Below are positions 24,374-34,487 of a DNA stretch of 64,000 bases, piece after piece. The notes beneath the pieces are model-generated. The model made no database searches, had not been told where the DNA came from, and saw nothing but the letters and a program-made list of their open reading frames with translations. Both the position numbers and the translations under genes were made by a program. The stretch is taken from the NCBI RefSeq assembly GCF_008831285.2, contig NW_022204507.1:5104174-5168173 (forward strand), written 5' to 3'. The first letter of the stretch is position 1. Every line of letters begins with the position of its first letter. The DNA is from Nymphaea colorata (Eukaryota > Streptophyta > Magnoliopsida > Nymphaeales > Nymphaeaceae).

Positions 24374-24861
24374 GCCTAAGGGATTTTACGCTTCTAGCAG
24401 TTTACTCTAAGTTAAAATTTAAAGAAAAAAAACCTTCAAGAATCAACTCCAAAAGTGGGGCGCAGCATAAAATGCCCAACGTAAGACAAAGTGTCATTTA
24501 TGGCTAGCTAGTAGCTACAACAAGAAATGAAGATCTTGCAATACTCAACTCCAAGAACAAGATGATTTGAATCATAGCTAGCCTGTTGAGACACTCCAAA
24601 CCCACCTTAGATTCAAAGAATGATTTGAATATCGAGCTCAAATTCCTAGCTCAACATCCTAAAATTTAGTTGAAACAACCAGAAGAATAACCAAGAAATT
24701 AAGATATTGGGATTTACAATTTTATGTGTCATGTGAATTTAATGAAGATGATGAAAGCCTAGTGAATCATATAATTTAAGCAATTATTGATGCATTAAAC
24801 TTGCAAATGTTGCATTCCCACATATTTGAAAAACATACTAAACTTTGAGATGTATAACTTG

Positions 24862-24862
<1 letters not shown>

Positions 24863-24905
<43 letters not shown>
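24863..24905. repeat. (TA)n microsatellite
   Basis: Uninterrupted TA dinucleotides in unit 1 of the array. The equivalent place in unit 3 (26405-26455) holds (TA)n followed by (TG)n, while copy A has only a short TA, so the tract expanded within the duplicated sequence. Confidence 0.9.
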
Positions 24906-24909
<4 letters not shown>

Positions 24910-25574
24910 CAACATATTATCATTTCCATGTTGAGTCCTTGTTTTTGTTGTGAAATCATGTTCTCTAACTTTCTATTTGTAGATTGGTGGCAGGGTTATC
25001 TGATGAACTATTATGAGCATCAAGTTGTCATGACTTTGAAGATTGATGGCAAGTTTAACAATTTCATAATTCAACACACAAAAAATGAAGACTTTTCTTG
25101 GCGTAATAGTGTGCCATATTCCAAAACCCACTACACTACACTATAAAATCCATCGTCAAATAGTATCAGGGACACAATGAGAGTGTCGCACGAATATGCC
25201 TGAAGAATAAGGCATATTCATGTAATACTAGAACTAGTGTCCCATGCATCTGCCTTAAAACTGAGACATATTCACGACATTCTCCTAGAGTGATGCACCT
25301 TCTAACTAACGACCCCTTAAGTTCACACCTAATAGCCTGCTGACACAGTCCAAACCCAGCTTAGATTCAAAGGTTGGTTTGAAACTCGAGCTCAAATACC
25401 TAGCTCAACATCCCAAAATTTAGTTGAAACAAACAGAAATATAACCAAGAAATTAAGATGTCGGGACTTACAATGTTAGGTGTCATGTTAATTTAGTAAA
25501 GATAATGAAAACCTAGTGAAACATATAATTTAAGCAATTATTAATGCACTAAACTTGCAAATGTTGCATTCCCC

Positions 25575-25714
25575 CAGTGGCGTAGCCACATTTTGCCCTC
25601 TTAAAAGTTTTTTATTTTTAAATAAAAATCTTAAATATTTATTCTTATATATATATAAGTGCCCCACCAGATTTGAGTTTGTTTAAACAAGTGCCCCTCC
25701 AGCCAATTTTTCTG
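25575..25714. mobile_element. hAT MITE fragment inside tandem unit 2
   Basis: Comparison with the neighbouring units shows a clean ~140-bp insertion between GCATTCCC and CACATATTTGG. It begins CAGTGGCGTAGCC, a typical hAT end, but the right side (AGCCAATTTTTCTG) lacks the matching terminal bases. It is probably a relative of the 24165 element that has lost one end. Confidence 0.6.
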
Positions 25715-26404
25715 CCACATATTTGGAAAACGTACTATGTGTTTGTTGAGTCCATGTGTTTGTTGTGAAATCATGTTCTCTAGCTATTGATTTGCAGGTT
25801 GGTGGCAAGGTTATATGATGAACTATTATGAGCATCAAGTTGTATGACATTTCAGATTGGTGGCAAGTTTAAAAATTCATAATTCAACAGACAAAAAATC
25901 TTGTGTAGTAGTGTGCCATATCCCAAAACTCACTACACTACACTATAAAATGCATTGTGACATTAATAGTTTCACGGACACAATGAGAGTGTCCCATGCA
26001 TATGCCTCAAGAACATGGTAGATTCATGTAATACTAGATCTAGGTTCCATGCATCTACCTTAAAATTCAGACATATTCACAAGACACTCCGGAAGTGCCC
26101 CAGCTAACAATCAACGACCTTTTAAGTTCACACCCCGCTAGCATGCTGCCACACTCCAAACTCGCCTTACGTTCAAAGATTGATTTGAACCTTCAGCTCA
26201 AGTACCTAGCTCAACATCCCAAAATTTAGTTGAGACAACTAGAAGAATGACCAAGAAATTAAGATGTTGGGATTTACAATGTTTGGTGTCATGTTAATTT
26301 AGTAAAGATAATGAAAACCCAGTGAAACATAGAATTTAAGCAATTATTGATGCATTAAACTTGCAAATGTTGCATTCTTGTATACTTTGAGATGCATTAC
26401 TTGT

Positions 26405-26455
26405 TATATATATATATATATATATATATATCTGTGTGTGTGTGTGTGTGTGTGT
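26405..26455. repeat. compound (TA)n(TG)n microsatellite
   Basis: TA dinucleotides to about 26431 change to TG dinucleotides until 26455. A short open frame through it (26392-26574) is not supported as coding. Confidence 0.9.
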
Positions 26456-27163
26456 ATGTATACATACATCAACAAATTATCGTTTCCATGTTGAGTCCAT
26501 GTTTTTGTTGTGAAATCATGTTCTCTAATTATTTATTTGTAGGTTGGTGGCAAGGTTATATGATGAACTATTAAAAGCATCAAGTTGTCATGAATTGATT
26601 TATAATAAAATTGTGCAAGGGACAGGATGTTAGCTAGTATTATTTAAGACTACTTGTAATTGATAGCTATAGATCAATTTTCTATTCAGTTGATCAACTA
26701 ATGATAATTCAAACACTTATTCCACTGTTGATGGCATTGAAGCATGTGAATGGCCTTGATGTAAATAGTTTCTCTGCAGTGCTAATAAATTGAGCACCAA
26801 GCATATTGAATTGGTATGTATGATAATGAGGACTTTGATGTATATGGAGTTGATGGTCCTATAGTATCTAGCTAGATAACTTCTGCGAGCAAGACAATAT
26901 TAGTTACATATAATTACCATGCTTACTACTAAATAGGAAGTCCACTTGGATTTTCAAACATAATAATACATAAAATCAGCAGAAGTTAAATGGTTAATTG
27001 CGTTGAAATATGGATAGAAATGAGGCTCATCAGGAAGAAGAGATGACAAGGGCATATAATTGTTTGGTTGAAACATGTATTTTTGTGTCAAATAATAGAA
27101 CAAAAAATAACATTTGTTTACTTAAAAAATGAACTGGATTTTGATAATGCCTCTGCCATGGAC

Positions 27164-27478
27164 TTAGAACTGGGACTGATGGGGGAATATTGAAGAAGAA
27201 GAAGAAGAAGAAGCTGGATACGGTGGTTGGATGATACAGATGGAATTAGAATAAGAACGTCGCTGTGGAGATATGGAGAGAAGTCTAATGCTAAACAAAG
27301 TCATGGGTGGGTGAAGAAGGGTGTCTCGGGTGGTGTTCCGATCAATGTCTTCTGAGCCTGTGTCACATAGAGCGATGTACAACAAATCCTTTGACAGATC
27401 AGACCATGAATCCTTGTGAATAAGTTCCTCGATAAAAATGACTTGTAGAATGAGAGGTATTCCATTGAATAAGAACAT
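27164..27478 (-). other. unrecognised minus-strand frame downstream of the split gene
   Basis: A 104-codon frame begins just after the stop of the preceding frame. Its Ser run near the C-terminal end comes from a (GAA)n microsatellite at 27192-27213. It could be 3' untranslated sequence or another exon of the same gene. There is no domain evidence. Confidence 0.2.
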
Positions 27479-27491
27479 TGGTGGTTATTGT

Positions 27492-28030
27492 TTATACAAA
27501 TGCAGGGACGTACAGCGTCAGGATACGTTTTCTGTGAAATGGTTCATGCATGTTTGTTGCCACAGCCACCATAAACACGCGGATGGTCGGAGGCAACGGG
27601 AGGAGGGCAATACGGTGGACAATAACAATGTATTGCATCAGGATCAGTGTGGCAGCTGCCAGAGCAATATAAAGTGAAGTCGTTGGCAGTTGAGTTCGAA
27701 CATAATCACCGGGCCTGGGCCCTTGCAGTTGCATGATGCAACCCAAGTTCAAAAGCAGCCACTGATTGAGATTTTGGTCCTTTTTCAGCCATTTCCAACA
27801 TGCAACTGTAATTTTCATCCAGCAGCGGAGGCAGTTATGAGTTGGCTGTGCTCCATCCTTCGAATTCTGGAAACATATCCAGCACGATTTCCTTCTGAGG
27901 CACCAAGGTGCTCTCTCGTGGCCGCTCCACACAGGCAATCGTGACGCTGCCAACGCTAGGAGTTGGTTTCCTTCAAGTAGGAAGCTCAATTCGACGGTCC
28001 CATGTGGGAGCGGCCAATTCATTATCAATT
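27492..28030 (-). pseudogene. 3' part of an unrecognised host reading frame split by copia-2
   Basis: On the minus strand the frame is open from the copia-2 junction down to a stop at 27492, about 180 codons. It has a basic, Cys- and Trp-containing middle and a hydrophobic segment SLYIALAAATLILMQYIVIV that could span a membrane, followed by VFMVAVATNMHE. I do not recognise the family. It continues in register with the segment at 31312-31483 if copia-2 and one target copy are removed. The one in-frame stop upstream and the 3.3-kb insertion make it a pseudogene if it was ever a gene. An overlapping plus-strand frame (27690-27944) is weaker. Confidence 0.4.
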
Positions 28031-28035
28031 CAACT

Positions 28036-28417
28036 TGTAAAAAGGATATGAAGAAGAATGAACAATGAATTTTAACGAGGTTCGGTGCTAAAATCACCTA
28101 CGTCCTCAAAGTCTCTCTACTCTCTTTTTAACTTATTACGAGAGATAGAGGTTCCACTATTTAAAGAACACAAATCACAATCTTCGACTCCTAAAATCAT
28201 GGAGTTGATATACAAATTGTTTCCTTCAAAATATTGTTTCCTATTTTATGTCTTTCCATAGATAAAGAGATTTGGACGTCGACCTCTTCTTCAGCAACTC
28301 CTAATTTTTTGGCAACTGATTGCAGGATAATCTTCTGATTTCTTGACAACAGATTTATCAGGTTTGTCCAACCTATGCGTTTGATCATCCTTTGCCGCAT
28401 GAATTGGTTCTCTAACA
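28036..28417 (-). repeat. 3' LTR of copia-2
   Basis: Runs on the plus strand from TGTAAAAAGGATATG to TCTCTAACA and matches the LTR at 30930. On the minus strand it starts TGTTAGAGAACC after the polypurine tract (plus strand GCCCCCCTCAACA, 28418-28430). Confidence 0.9.
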
Positions 28418-28521
28418 GCCCCCCTCAACATCAACACACGGTTTTCGATGTTAAGCTTGATCCGAATAAAAGCATGACGATCTTTGGCTAAGGGCTTTGT
28501 GAATATATCTGCAATCTGATC

Positions 28522-28785
28522 TCAAGTAGAAATGTAGCTAATTGCGAGTTCCTTCTTTGCTAATTTATCTCGAACAAGATGTAAGTCTATTTCTATGGGT
28601 TTGCTTTTGTTATGAAAGACTGGATGTGATGTGAGGCAAGTGGTTCCAATATTGTTGCACCATATATTCAGTGTGCTATAATTGGGTACATTAAGTTTTT
28701 TGAGAAGGTATTGTAGCCAAGTTATTTTTCCAACAGTGTTTGCCAGCGCACCATATTTTGATTCTGTACTCGACCTTGAAACCAT
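28522..28785 (-). pseudogene. copia-2 RNase H remnant
   Basis: VSRSSTESKYGALANTVGKI is the C-terminal RNase H block (usually SRSSTEAEYRALA). It is followed by ITWLQYLLKKL, a CNNIGTTCL motif (normally CDNxSAxxL, so the catalytic Asp is lost) and KPIEIDLHLVRDKL. The order and spacing to the polypurine tract at 28418-28430 are as expected for the end of pol. Confidence 0.82.
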
Positions 28786-28951
28786 GGATTAATTTTTCGC
28801 ACTCCAAGATATAAGATTTGGTCCAATAAAAACAACATATCCTGTAGTGGATTTTCAATCATTTGAATCTCCTGCCCAGTTTGCATTGGAATAGGCATTT
28901 ATGGAATAATCTTGTCCTCTGCGTATACGAAACCATAATCAATAGTTCCCT

Positions 28952-29395
28952 TTAAGTATCGTAGAATTCTCTTATCTGCTTTCCAATGTTCATTAGTCTG
29001 TGCCTGCATAAATTGACAGACTTGTTTACTGCAAAGGAAACATCTGGTCTAGTAAGAGTAACGTATTGAAGTGCTCTCACAGTGCTTCTATAGATACTTG
29101 GGTCTTGAAAAGCTGTACCGGAGTGGATATACAGTGGTGGACAGACAGCCATGGGAGAGTTAGCAATTTTGGCATCAAGTAATTTTACTCTTCGCAATAA
29201 ATCTCCAATATACTTTCGTTGAGATAATAGAACTCCTTGCTTATGGTTTTCCACTTCAATGCCCAGAAAAAAATGTAAGTCTCCAAGATCTTTTAAGGCA
29301 AATTCTTGTCCAAGCCTACGTATAAGATCTTGCACCTTTCTTGAAAAATTTCTAGTTATAATGATATCACCTACATATATAAGAGTAAAAACCAT
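28952..29395 (-). pseudogene. copia-2 reverse transcriptase C-terminal half
   Basis: The frame opens with TLIYVGDIIITRN, the RT active-site strand with the first aspartate replaced by Gly. It continues with FALKDLGDLHFFLGIEV, GVLLSQRKYIGDLL and LQYVTLTRPDVSFAVN, all standard copia RT/connection motifs. A stop-bearing gap (29396-29573) separates it from the gag-RT fusion. Confidence 0.85.
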
Positions 29396-29573
29396 ATAAT
29401 TCTCGTCTTAAAATGAAGAGAGAATTGTCGGTTTGTGCACCTTTGAATCCTATTTGTCAAAGAAACAGGTCGAGTCTTGAAAACCATGCTCTTGGTGCTT
29501 GCTTGAGTTTGTAGAGGGTTCGTTGAAGCTTACAAACATAGTTTGGGAATTTTGGGTCTTTGAATCCTTGTGG

Positions 29574-30125
29574 TTAATCCATATAAACATTCTCATTGAT
29601 GTGTCCACGAAGGAAAGCATTTTGTACATCAAGCTGCCTTAAATACCAATTTTGTGTGATAGAAAGGGAAATAACAGTTCTGATTGTGGATGGTTTAACT
29701 ACAGGACTAAAAGTCTCGAAATAATCTACTCCTTCTTGCTGATTAGTTTCAACACCAATACTCTGTACTATATTGCGTTCTTGAGTCAAGAGTAGACTAT
29801 GAAGCTCTTCCAATGTCACTGGTGTAGATCGGGTCTCCATTGAGACCCTAAAAGCATGATACTCGTTTGGCAGTCCTTTCAATAAAAGCATGATAAGATC
29901 ATTTTCATCAATAGGTTTAGAGACAATAGTTAATTGATGTGCAATAGATTTTGCATGCTGAAAATATTCATCTACTATCTTGTTTCCTTTCTTTAGATCC
30001 TGAAGTTGACCTCCAAGATTAATTATGCGTGAACGAAAATGAGAGGCATATGATCTCTTTAAGGAAGGCCAGACTTCATATGCAGTTTCCAAGCCAATAA
30101 CTTGACTCAAGATGTTTTGACTCAA
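29574..30125 (-). pseudogene. copia-2 gag fused in frame to reverse transcriptase
   Basis: This 183-codon frame begins as gag of the UBN2 type: YEVWPSLKRSYASHFRSRII, then LKGLPNEYHAFRVSMETR and LEELHSLLLTQERNI. Without a break it becomes reverse transcriptase: VDYFETFSPVVKPSTIRTVI and QLDVQNAFLRGHINENVYMD. The CCHC knuckle, protease, integrase and linker, normally some 800 residues, are missing, with the junction near codon 128. The frame stays open across the junction. Upstream (30126-30400) the gag N-terminal end is present but frameshifted (KLTVDNYMLWAAQFKP). Confidence 0.85.
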
Positions 30126-30917
30126 TGAGGTAATAATCCAACTTCAAACAAGCTGATCATGCTTTAACCATAATATTTAATCAGGATTAACATCATCAGA
30201 ATTTCCAAGTGTTTTGGAGGCACAATGGTTTGTTCCATCAATATAACCCATATGATCAAGATGGGTTTGAATTGAGCAGCCCAAAGCATATAGTTATCTA
30301 CTGTAAGTTTGATAGAGAGAAATTGAGAAAAGTTTGATGGCACCTAGTTAAAGTTGAAGCTAGTGCTGAGAGTTCTGTTCGACATTAAAGAGGTCAACAA
30401 TGAAGACGATGTTGCCATAGATATCAACGAACGTATTGCCGGCACTTCAAAAGAATTGGCACTGCTCAGACACGTGGATTCGCTGGCGGAATTCATCGAC
30501 TAGCTCTGAAACAGTGAAGGGAGAATTGTCGAGACAAGCGAATCCAGTATTGACATGATCTTTTCAAACACGTTGACAGCTGACTCGCCAGGGAACGAAG
30601 AACACGGTGGAATATTCCATCGGGTTTCGCCTTCCTCTTTCGTGCCGAAAAAGCAGAAAAACTGCCAGTAGACTTCAAAAATCGATTTTTTTCTGATTTA
30701 TGAATGGTTTTGGACAAGTAAGGGCTCAAAACGCTTAGAATATCGTCAGCTTTCTCCTCAAATGATCAAAAACAAGTTTTGATCTCAGGATCTGACGGAT
30801 TTAATGCTGGAAGTAGTCAGACTCCACCAGAACACACATCCGAGGGAAGAATCTGTGAAAATTAGCTATGGAGTGATTCACCATCCAAGGACCAATACCA
30901 AGAGCAGATACTGTGAA

Positions 30918-30929
30918 GCTCTGATACCA
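30918..30929 (-). other. primer-binding site of copia-2
   Basis: The plus strand reads GCTCTGATACCA, so the minus strand is TGGTATCAGAGC, a perfect match to the initiator tRNA-Met primer site. It directly abuts the 5' LTR. Confidence 0.95.
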
Positions 30930-31311
30930 TGAAAAAAGGATATGAACAAGAATAAACAAGAAATTTTAACAAGGTTCGGTGCTGAAATCACGTACGTCCT
31001 CAAAGTCTCTCTACTCTCTTTTCAACATATTAAGAGCGATAGAGGTTCCACTATTTAAAGAATACAAATAACAATCTTTGACTCCTAAAATCATGGAGTT
31101 GATATACAACTTGTTTCCTTCAAAATATCGTTTCCAATTTTATCTATTTCCATAGATAAAGAGATTTGGACAGCGACCTCTTCTTCAGCAACTCCTGATT
31201 TTTTGGCAACTGATTGCAGTGTCATCTTCTGATTTCTTGACCACAGATTTATCAGATTTGTCCAACTTATGCGTATGATCATCCTTTGCCGCATGAATTC
31301 GTTCTCTAACG
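30930..31311 (-). repeat. 5' LTR of copia-2
   Basis: On the plus strand it runs from TGAAAAAAGGATATG to GTTCTCTAACG. It matches 28036-28417 closely over its whole length, including CAAAGTCTCTCTACTCTCTTTT and TTTGCCGCATGAATT. The last base is G where the other LTR has A, so the terminal CA/TG is damaged on this side. Confidence 0.9.
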
Positions 31312-31483
31312 CAGCTTCCACCCCAATCAATGTGATCAAAATGACTGGATCCTCACCTAGTTGTAGCTCCTATCCAGCCAATTCAATTAGCCTATGCATC
31401 AGTTGCCTTCGACCAGGTATCATAAAGCCCCACGGAGGTCCTGCAAGCACCATCCTCCTTACATGAAAACCTTCCTCCTCCAT
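31312..31483 (-). pseudogene. 5' part of the host reading frame split by copia-2
   Basis: A minus-strand ATG at 31483 starts MEEEGFHVRRMVLAGPPWGF and continues to a TAG after 37 codons. It then reads on in the same frame for 19 more codons into the copia-2 junction. The upstream minus strand contains a (CT)n leader. The frame is in register with 27492-28030 once copia-2 is removed. A GGTGAGG at about 31350 could be a splice donor instead, which would make the later codons intron. The function is unknown to me. Confidence 0.4.
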
Positions 31484-32939
31484 GGGTACAAGAGAGAGAG
31501 AGATAGGCATAGGGAGGGAGGGAGAAGCATCCTTGCACAAAATAGATAGAAATCGATGCAATGGATGAGAACAATTGTAATGGACAGAAGACCAGATGTG
31601 CCAAGTGCAAAATCAGATAATTTTTTGGGGCTTAGGGCTGGGCCTTTACGTCCATGACAATGTTAATCCGATTTTAGACTAGTAATCTGATTTTAGCAGT
31701 TTCGGGCACTCGATGATTTGTTCGTGGTCACGTGTCTACGAATCAAAAACTTAGGAGAATTCCACAAGCACGAGGTCAGTGGAATTTGCATCCTTTTATT
31801 TTCCATAATCCATGTCAAGCACAACCGTTTCTGCTATTCACTTTTTAAATTATTTTTGTTGAACCATAGTTATTTCAAATATTGACTCAGATTCTACACA
31901 CACAGAATGTTTTCAATATTTGCCTTAAAAATGTCAAAAGTACAATCATATGATCGATAAAAACAATTTCAAGTGTTATTGGCTGATTTTTTGCAACTAA
32001 GAAATGCAAGTTGTACATACTTTGAACCATTTTTCGAAAGGCTTTTATTAAAAAAAGATCATATTTATAAATTCCACTTAATTAATAAAACACATCAGAA
32101 TTCCAGTCGAACATTGTTCACGTTGAAACAAAATGGTGTACCTTTCCTCTTGCGTTATAACTTATGAATAAAATACCTTTAGTTTATATTGAAAAAGAAT
32201 AACTTTTTATAAAGACAAAATTAAAAATTAAAAAATTATAAAAACCATTTTTTATACCAAAATGTTTTTTTCTCTTTCATTGCTCACGGTGCCACCGTTT
32301 GCCACACACCTAACTTTCTCCCCTTGTGACCCTTCCTTTGTTCTTTTAATTTTAATTTATTGGCTTCTGTCACAGCTCATCTCACATAAGGGCGTATATT
32401 TCTTCGTGCTTAAGTAAAATAGGAGACAAAGTCAAGGGATAGTGAGCTTTTTGTTTTGCACTTAATAGTCATAGTTGATTGAAATCTAACAAGACCTTCA
32501 TGCATGTTTTCATAAAGAAAAACTTGGCCGTTGAATTTTTGGTTGCCAAACTACAATGCTTACAACATTCTGAGTTGTAGTTTCTACTCTATTTTGAATA
32601 GTATTGGTTTTGGTGAATTTTTGATAAACAAATGACTTTGAGTTTTTTACTTCTTCTTCCTTATGGATTTATGTTGAAGAGATATAACAAGGCTTAAAAC
32701 ATCATATTTAATTTTATATTTAAATTTTTACAAAATATTTAGTTCTATCAAATTTTTTTTTAAGATGAGTTCTGTTTAGATTGATCCTTGATTAACAAAT
32801 AAATTATAGAAAATAATTTTAATAGAAAATTATAGTCAGACCAAACTTACCTTGAGTCTTAAGTGGTATGGTCTTAAACTTTTTGAGTAAACTGTAAGCT
32901 AGCTTCAAAGCAGAGGGGGCGACATTGTGGAAAATGTCC
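31484..32939. other. intergenic AT-rich DNA
   Basis: No supported gene or element. It includes a (GA)n/GGGAGG run near 31490-31530 just upstream of the split frame, and long A/T-rich tracts from 32170 to 32280 and 32700 to 32820. Confidence 0.45.
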
Positions 32940-33620
32940 ATAATTTTTAAAAGGTTATTAGAAAAGTTATATATTTGACCATATGAGACTGGATATTGGA
33001 TATTGCATATCTTGTTAGCCTTACAAGCCAATTTACGCATAAACCAAGGTCGACTCATATTGAGGCGATGCAAAAAATCTTGAAACACTTGAAAGGATCT
33101 CCAAACAAAGGTGTATCGATGAAACACAATCAGCCTCTTGAAGTCATTGGGTATGCTAATTCTGATTCGGGCGTTGGCCCTAATGATGGAAGATCTACTC
33201 CCAGGTATTGCACCTTTGCTAAGGCTAATTTGATGACATGAAAAAGGAAAAAAACAATTCCTGGTAGACAAGTCTAGTGCCAAAACCGAATATGGTGCCA
33301 TGGTGGTATTTACATGTGAGCTTATATGGGTCGAGTTATTGCTGAAGGATACGAACATTCAGATAAAAGGGCCCATAAGCTTGGAGTGTGACAACATGGC
33401 TGCTATCTATATTGCAACAAATTGTATTTTTCATGAATTAAACATATGTAAGTTGTCTGTCTTTCATAGCAGAGAAGATTCATGATGAAACTATCCAAAC
33501 CCCATATGTCAAAAGTGAGAAGCAATTAGTCAATTTTATTACTAAGATCTTAGCCAAGGATAAACATCAATCCATATCAAACAAGTTTGGATACATTGAT
33601 ACCCATCTACCAACTTGAGA
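32940..33620 (+). pseudogene. copia-3: RNase H-region fragment
   Basis: A 5'-truncated copia pol tail. DIAYLVSLTSQF (about 32999), STHIEAMQKILKHLKGSPNK and EVIGYANSDSGVG match the end of RT and start of RNase H. KTEYGAMVVFTCELIWVELL (frame at 33283), ECDNMAAIYIA and VKSEKQLVNFITKIL (frame at 33507) complete the domain through several frameshifts. The 179-codon minus-strand frame at 32819-33358 lies antisense to this remnant and is not a gene. Confidence 0.78.
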
Positions 33621-33627
33621 GGAACAT

Positions 33628-33950
33628 TGTTACAAGATTGTGGATGGGAGAGGCATGCACCAAATCATGTCATTGCAAGTTTTATGGAAACACTTGAAGT
33701 TTATTTAGTGATTGATTTCAATCCAAATTTCATGCTTTCTATCTTATTTCATGAATTTGGCCTGATCTCTTTCCTTGAGATCTCAAAATGTAACTTTTTA
33801 TTAGAGGTTGTGCTCCCATGAACGTCATGAATGAAACTAGTCAACCTTCTCATCCTTAGGATGTATGCAAAACTGGTCGAACTATGTAACATATGGTGTT
33901 ATTGTCTCTCTTTTAAATTATTTTGTGCTCTGTTCCGTCTTTACCATATT
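33628..33950 (+). repeat. probable 3' LTR of copia-3
   Basis: Directly after the RNase H tail comes TTGAGAGGAACAT, a decayed polypurine tract, then TGTTACAAGATTGTGG, a typical copia LTR start. The right end is guessed from the TTTTGTGCTCTGTTCC region near 33930. No second LTR is available for comparison. Confidence 0.5.
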
Positions 33951-34149
33951 TTATGGCACTAAACAGCCTCATATGCTGGTGTTTTCACTTCCAGCAATCC
34001 TTTACTTTTATTTCGCACATTGAAAATGTTGGAATTTCCTTCACATGCTCCCCTTTCTTGAGTTGGGTCCTCAACATCGACCATTTTTCAATTTTTGCCA
34101 CTGGAAAACATCCTTGCTTCTACCCATGTCCTTATCACCATCATTAATT

Positions 34150-34387
34150 GGCCACAAATCTTTGCGCTCAAACATATCATTTGGGATAACTTCATGGTGT
34201 TCACTCACAAAAACTTGGTTTGTGGTTGTTGGCGAGTTATCTTAATAATTTGTTTTCACCTTATGAACCCCCCCCCCCCCACCCCTTTTCAAGCTTGTTT
34301 ACCTCCATGTGGAGTTTGTTAAATTTTTTATTCCCTATGCTCTATATGATGTCTTGATGCTTAGTGGACCTTTTACTTGGCCGAACA
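34150..34387 (+). pseudogene. L1-type LINE endonuclease fragment next to the gap
   Basis: The frame at 34309-34387 reads FVKFFIPYALYDVLMLSGPF followed by TWPN, which matches the D-x-P-x-x-G-x-x-(F/Y)-T-W-x-N block near the end of plant L1 ORF2 endonuclease. Upstream, IIWDNFMVFTHKNLVCG in another frame fits the strand preceding the GDFN motif, which is itself damaged around 34225-34245. A poly-C run (34268-34281) disrupts the sequence between them. The rest of ORF2 would lie in or beyond the unsequenced gap, but copia sequence follows the gap instead. Confidence 0.55.
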
Positions 34388-34487
34388 NNNNNNNNNNNNN
34401 NNNNNNNNNNNNNNNNNNNNNNNNNNNNNNNNNNNNNNNNNNNNNNNNNNNNNNNNNNNNNNNNNNNNNNNNNNNNNNNNNNNNNNN
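34388..34487. other. assembly gap, 100 Ns
   Basis: A run of exactly 100 Ns, which usually marks a gap of unknown size. The LINE fragment on the left and copia protease on the right suggest missing repetitive sequence. Frames running through the Ns are artefacts. Confidence 0.98.

Larger units (their letters stand above)
24578..26650. repeat. three-unit tandem array, ~0.7-0.8 kb period
   Basis: Each unit carries the same ordered landmarks: CTAGCCTG (24580), GAGCTCAA, CTAGCTCAACATCC, AAAATTTAGTTGA, AGAATAACCAAGAAATTAAG, GTGAAACATA-like, TAATTTAAGCAATTATTGATGC, a TA microsatellite (units 1 and 3), GTTTTTGTTGTGAAATCATG, then GGTGGCA(A/G)GGTTAT and ATGAACTATTA with GCATCAAGTTGT. Units start near 24578, 25322 and 26124. 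Units 1 and 2 also share a tail with ACACTACACTATAAAAT. The stretch around GGTGGCAAGG is preceded by TTGTAG or TTGCAG in each unit and is open for about 60 codons in unit 1, but stops differ between units. Confidence 0.8.
23163..26900. repeat. segmental duplication, copy B, internally expanded
   Basis: This segment aligns with 19683-21830 but has grown. Its 3' portion is present three times in tandem (units starting near 24578, 25322 and 26124) where copy A has it once. The tail shared with copy A (AGCTAGTATTATTTAA...AGCTAGATAAC, about 26630-26885) follows only the third unit, as expected if the middle part was amplified by unequal exchange. Two hAT insertions lie inside. Simple repeats (CT)n/(CTAT)n at 23740-23793 replace the shorter (CT)n of copy A at 20131. 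Confidence 0.75.
28036..31311 (-). mobile_element. copia-2: antisense Ty1/copia deletion derivative with two LTRs
   Basis: Two ~382-bp LTRs (28036-28417 and 30930-31311) flank an internal region on the minus strand. Adjacent to them are a perfect primer site (30918-30929) and a polypurine tract (28418-28430). Flanking pentamers CAACT (28031-28035) and CAGCT (31312-31316) match at four of five bases, a target duplication. The internal region is only about 2.5 kb: gag leads straight into RT, with zinc knuckle, protease and integrase absent. The RT site is YVGD rather than YVDD. The element could only have moved, if at all, with proteins from a relative. Confidence 0.9.

Noticed and set aside
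32819-33358. 179-codon open frame on the minus strand
   Set aside because: It lies antisense to a clear copia RNase H remnant; its openness follows from the base composition of that remnant and it has no domain of its own.
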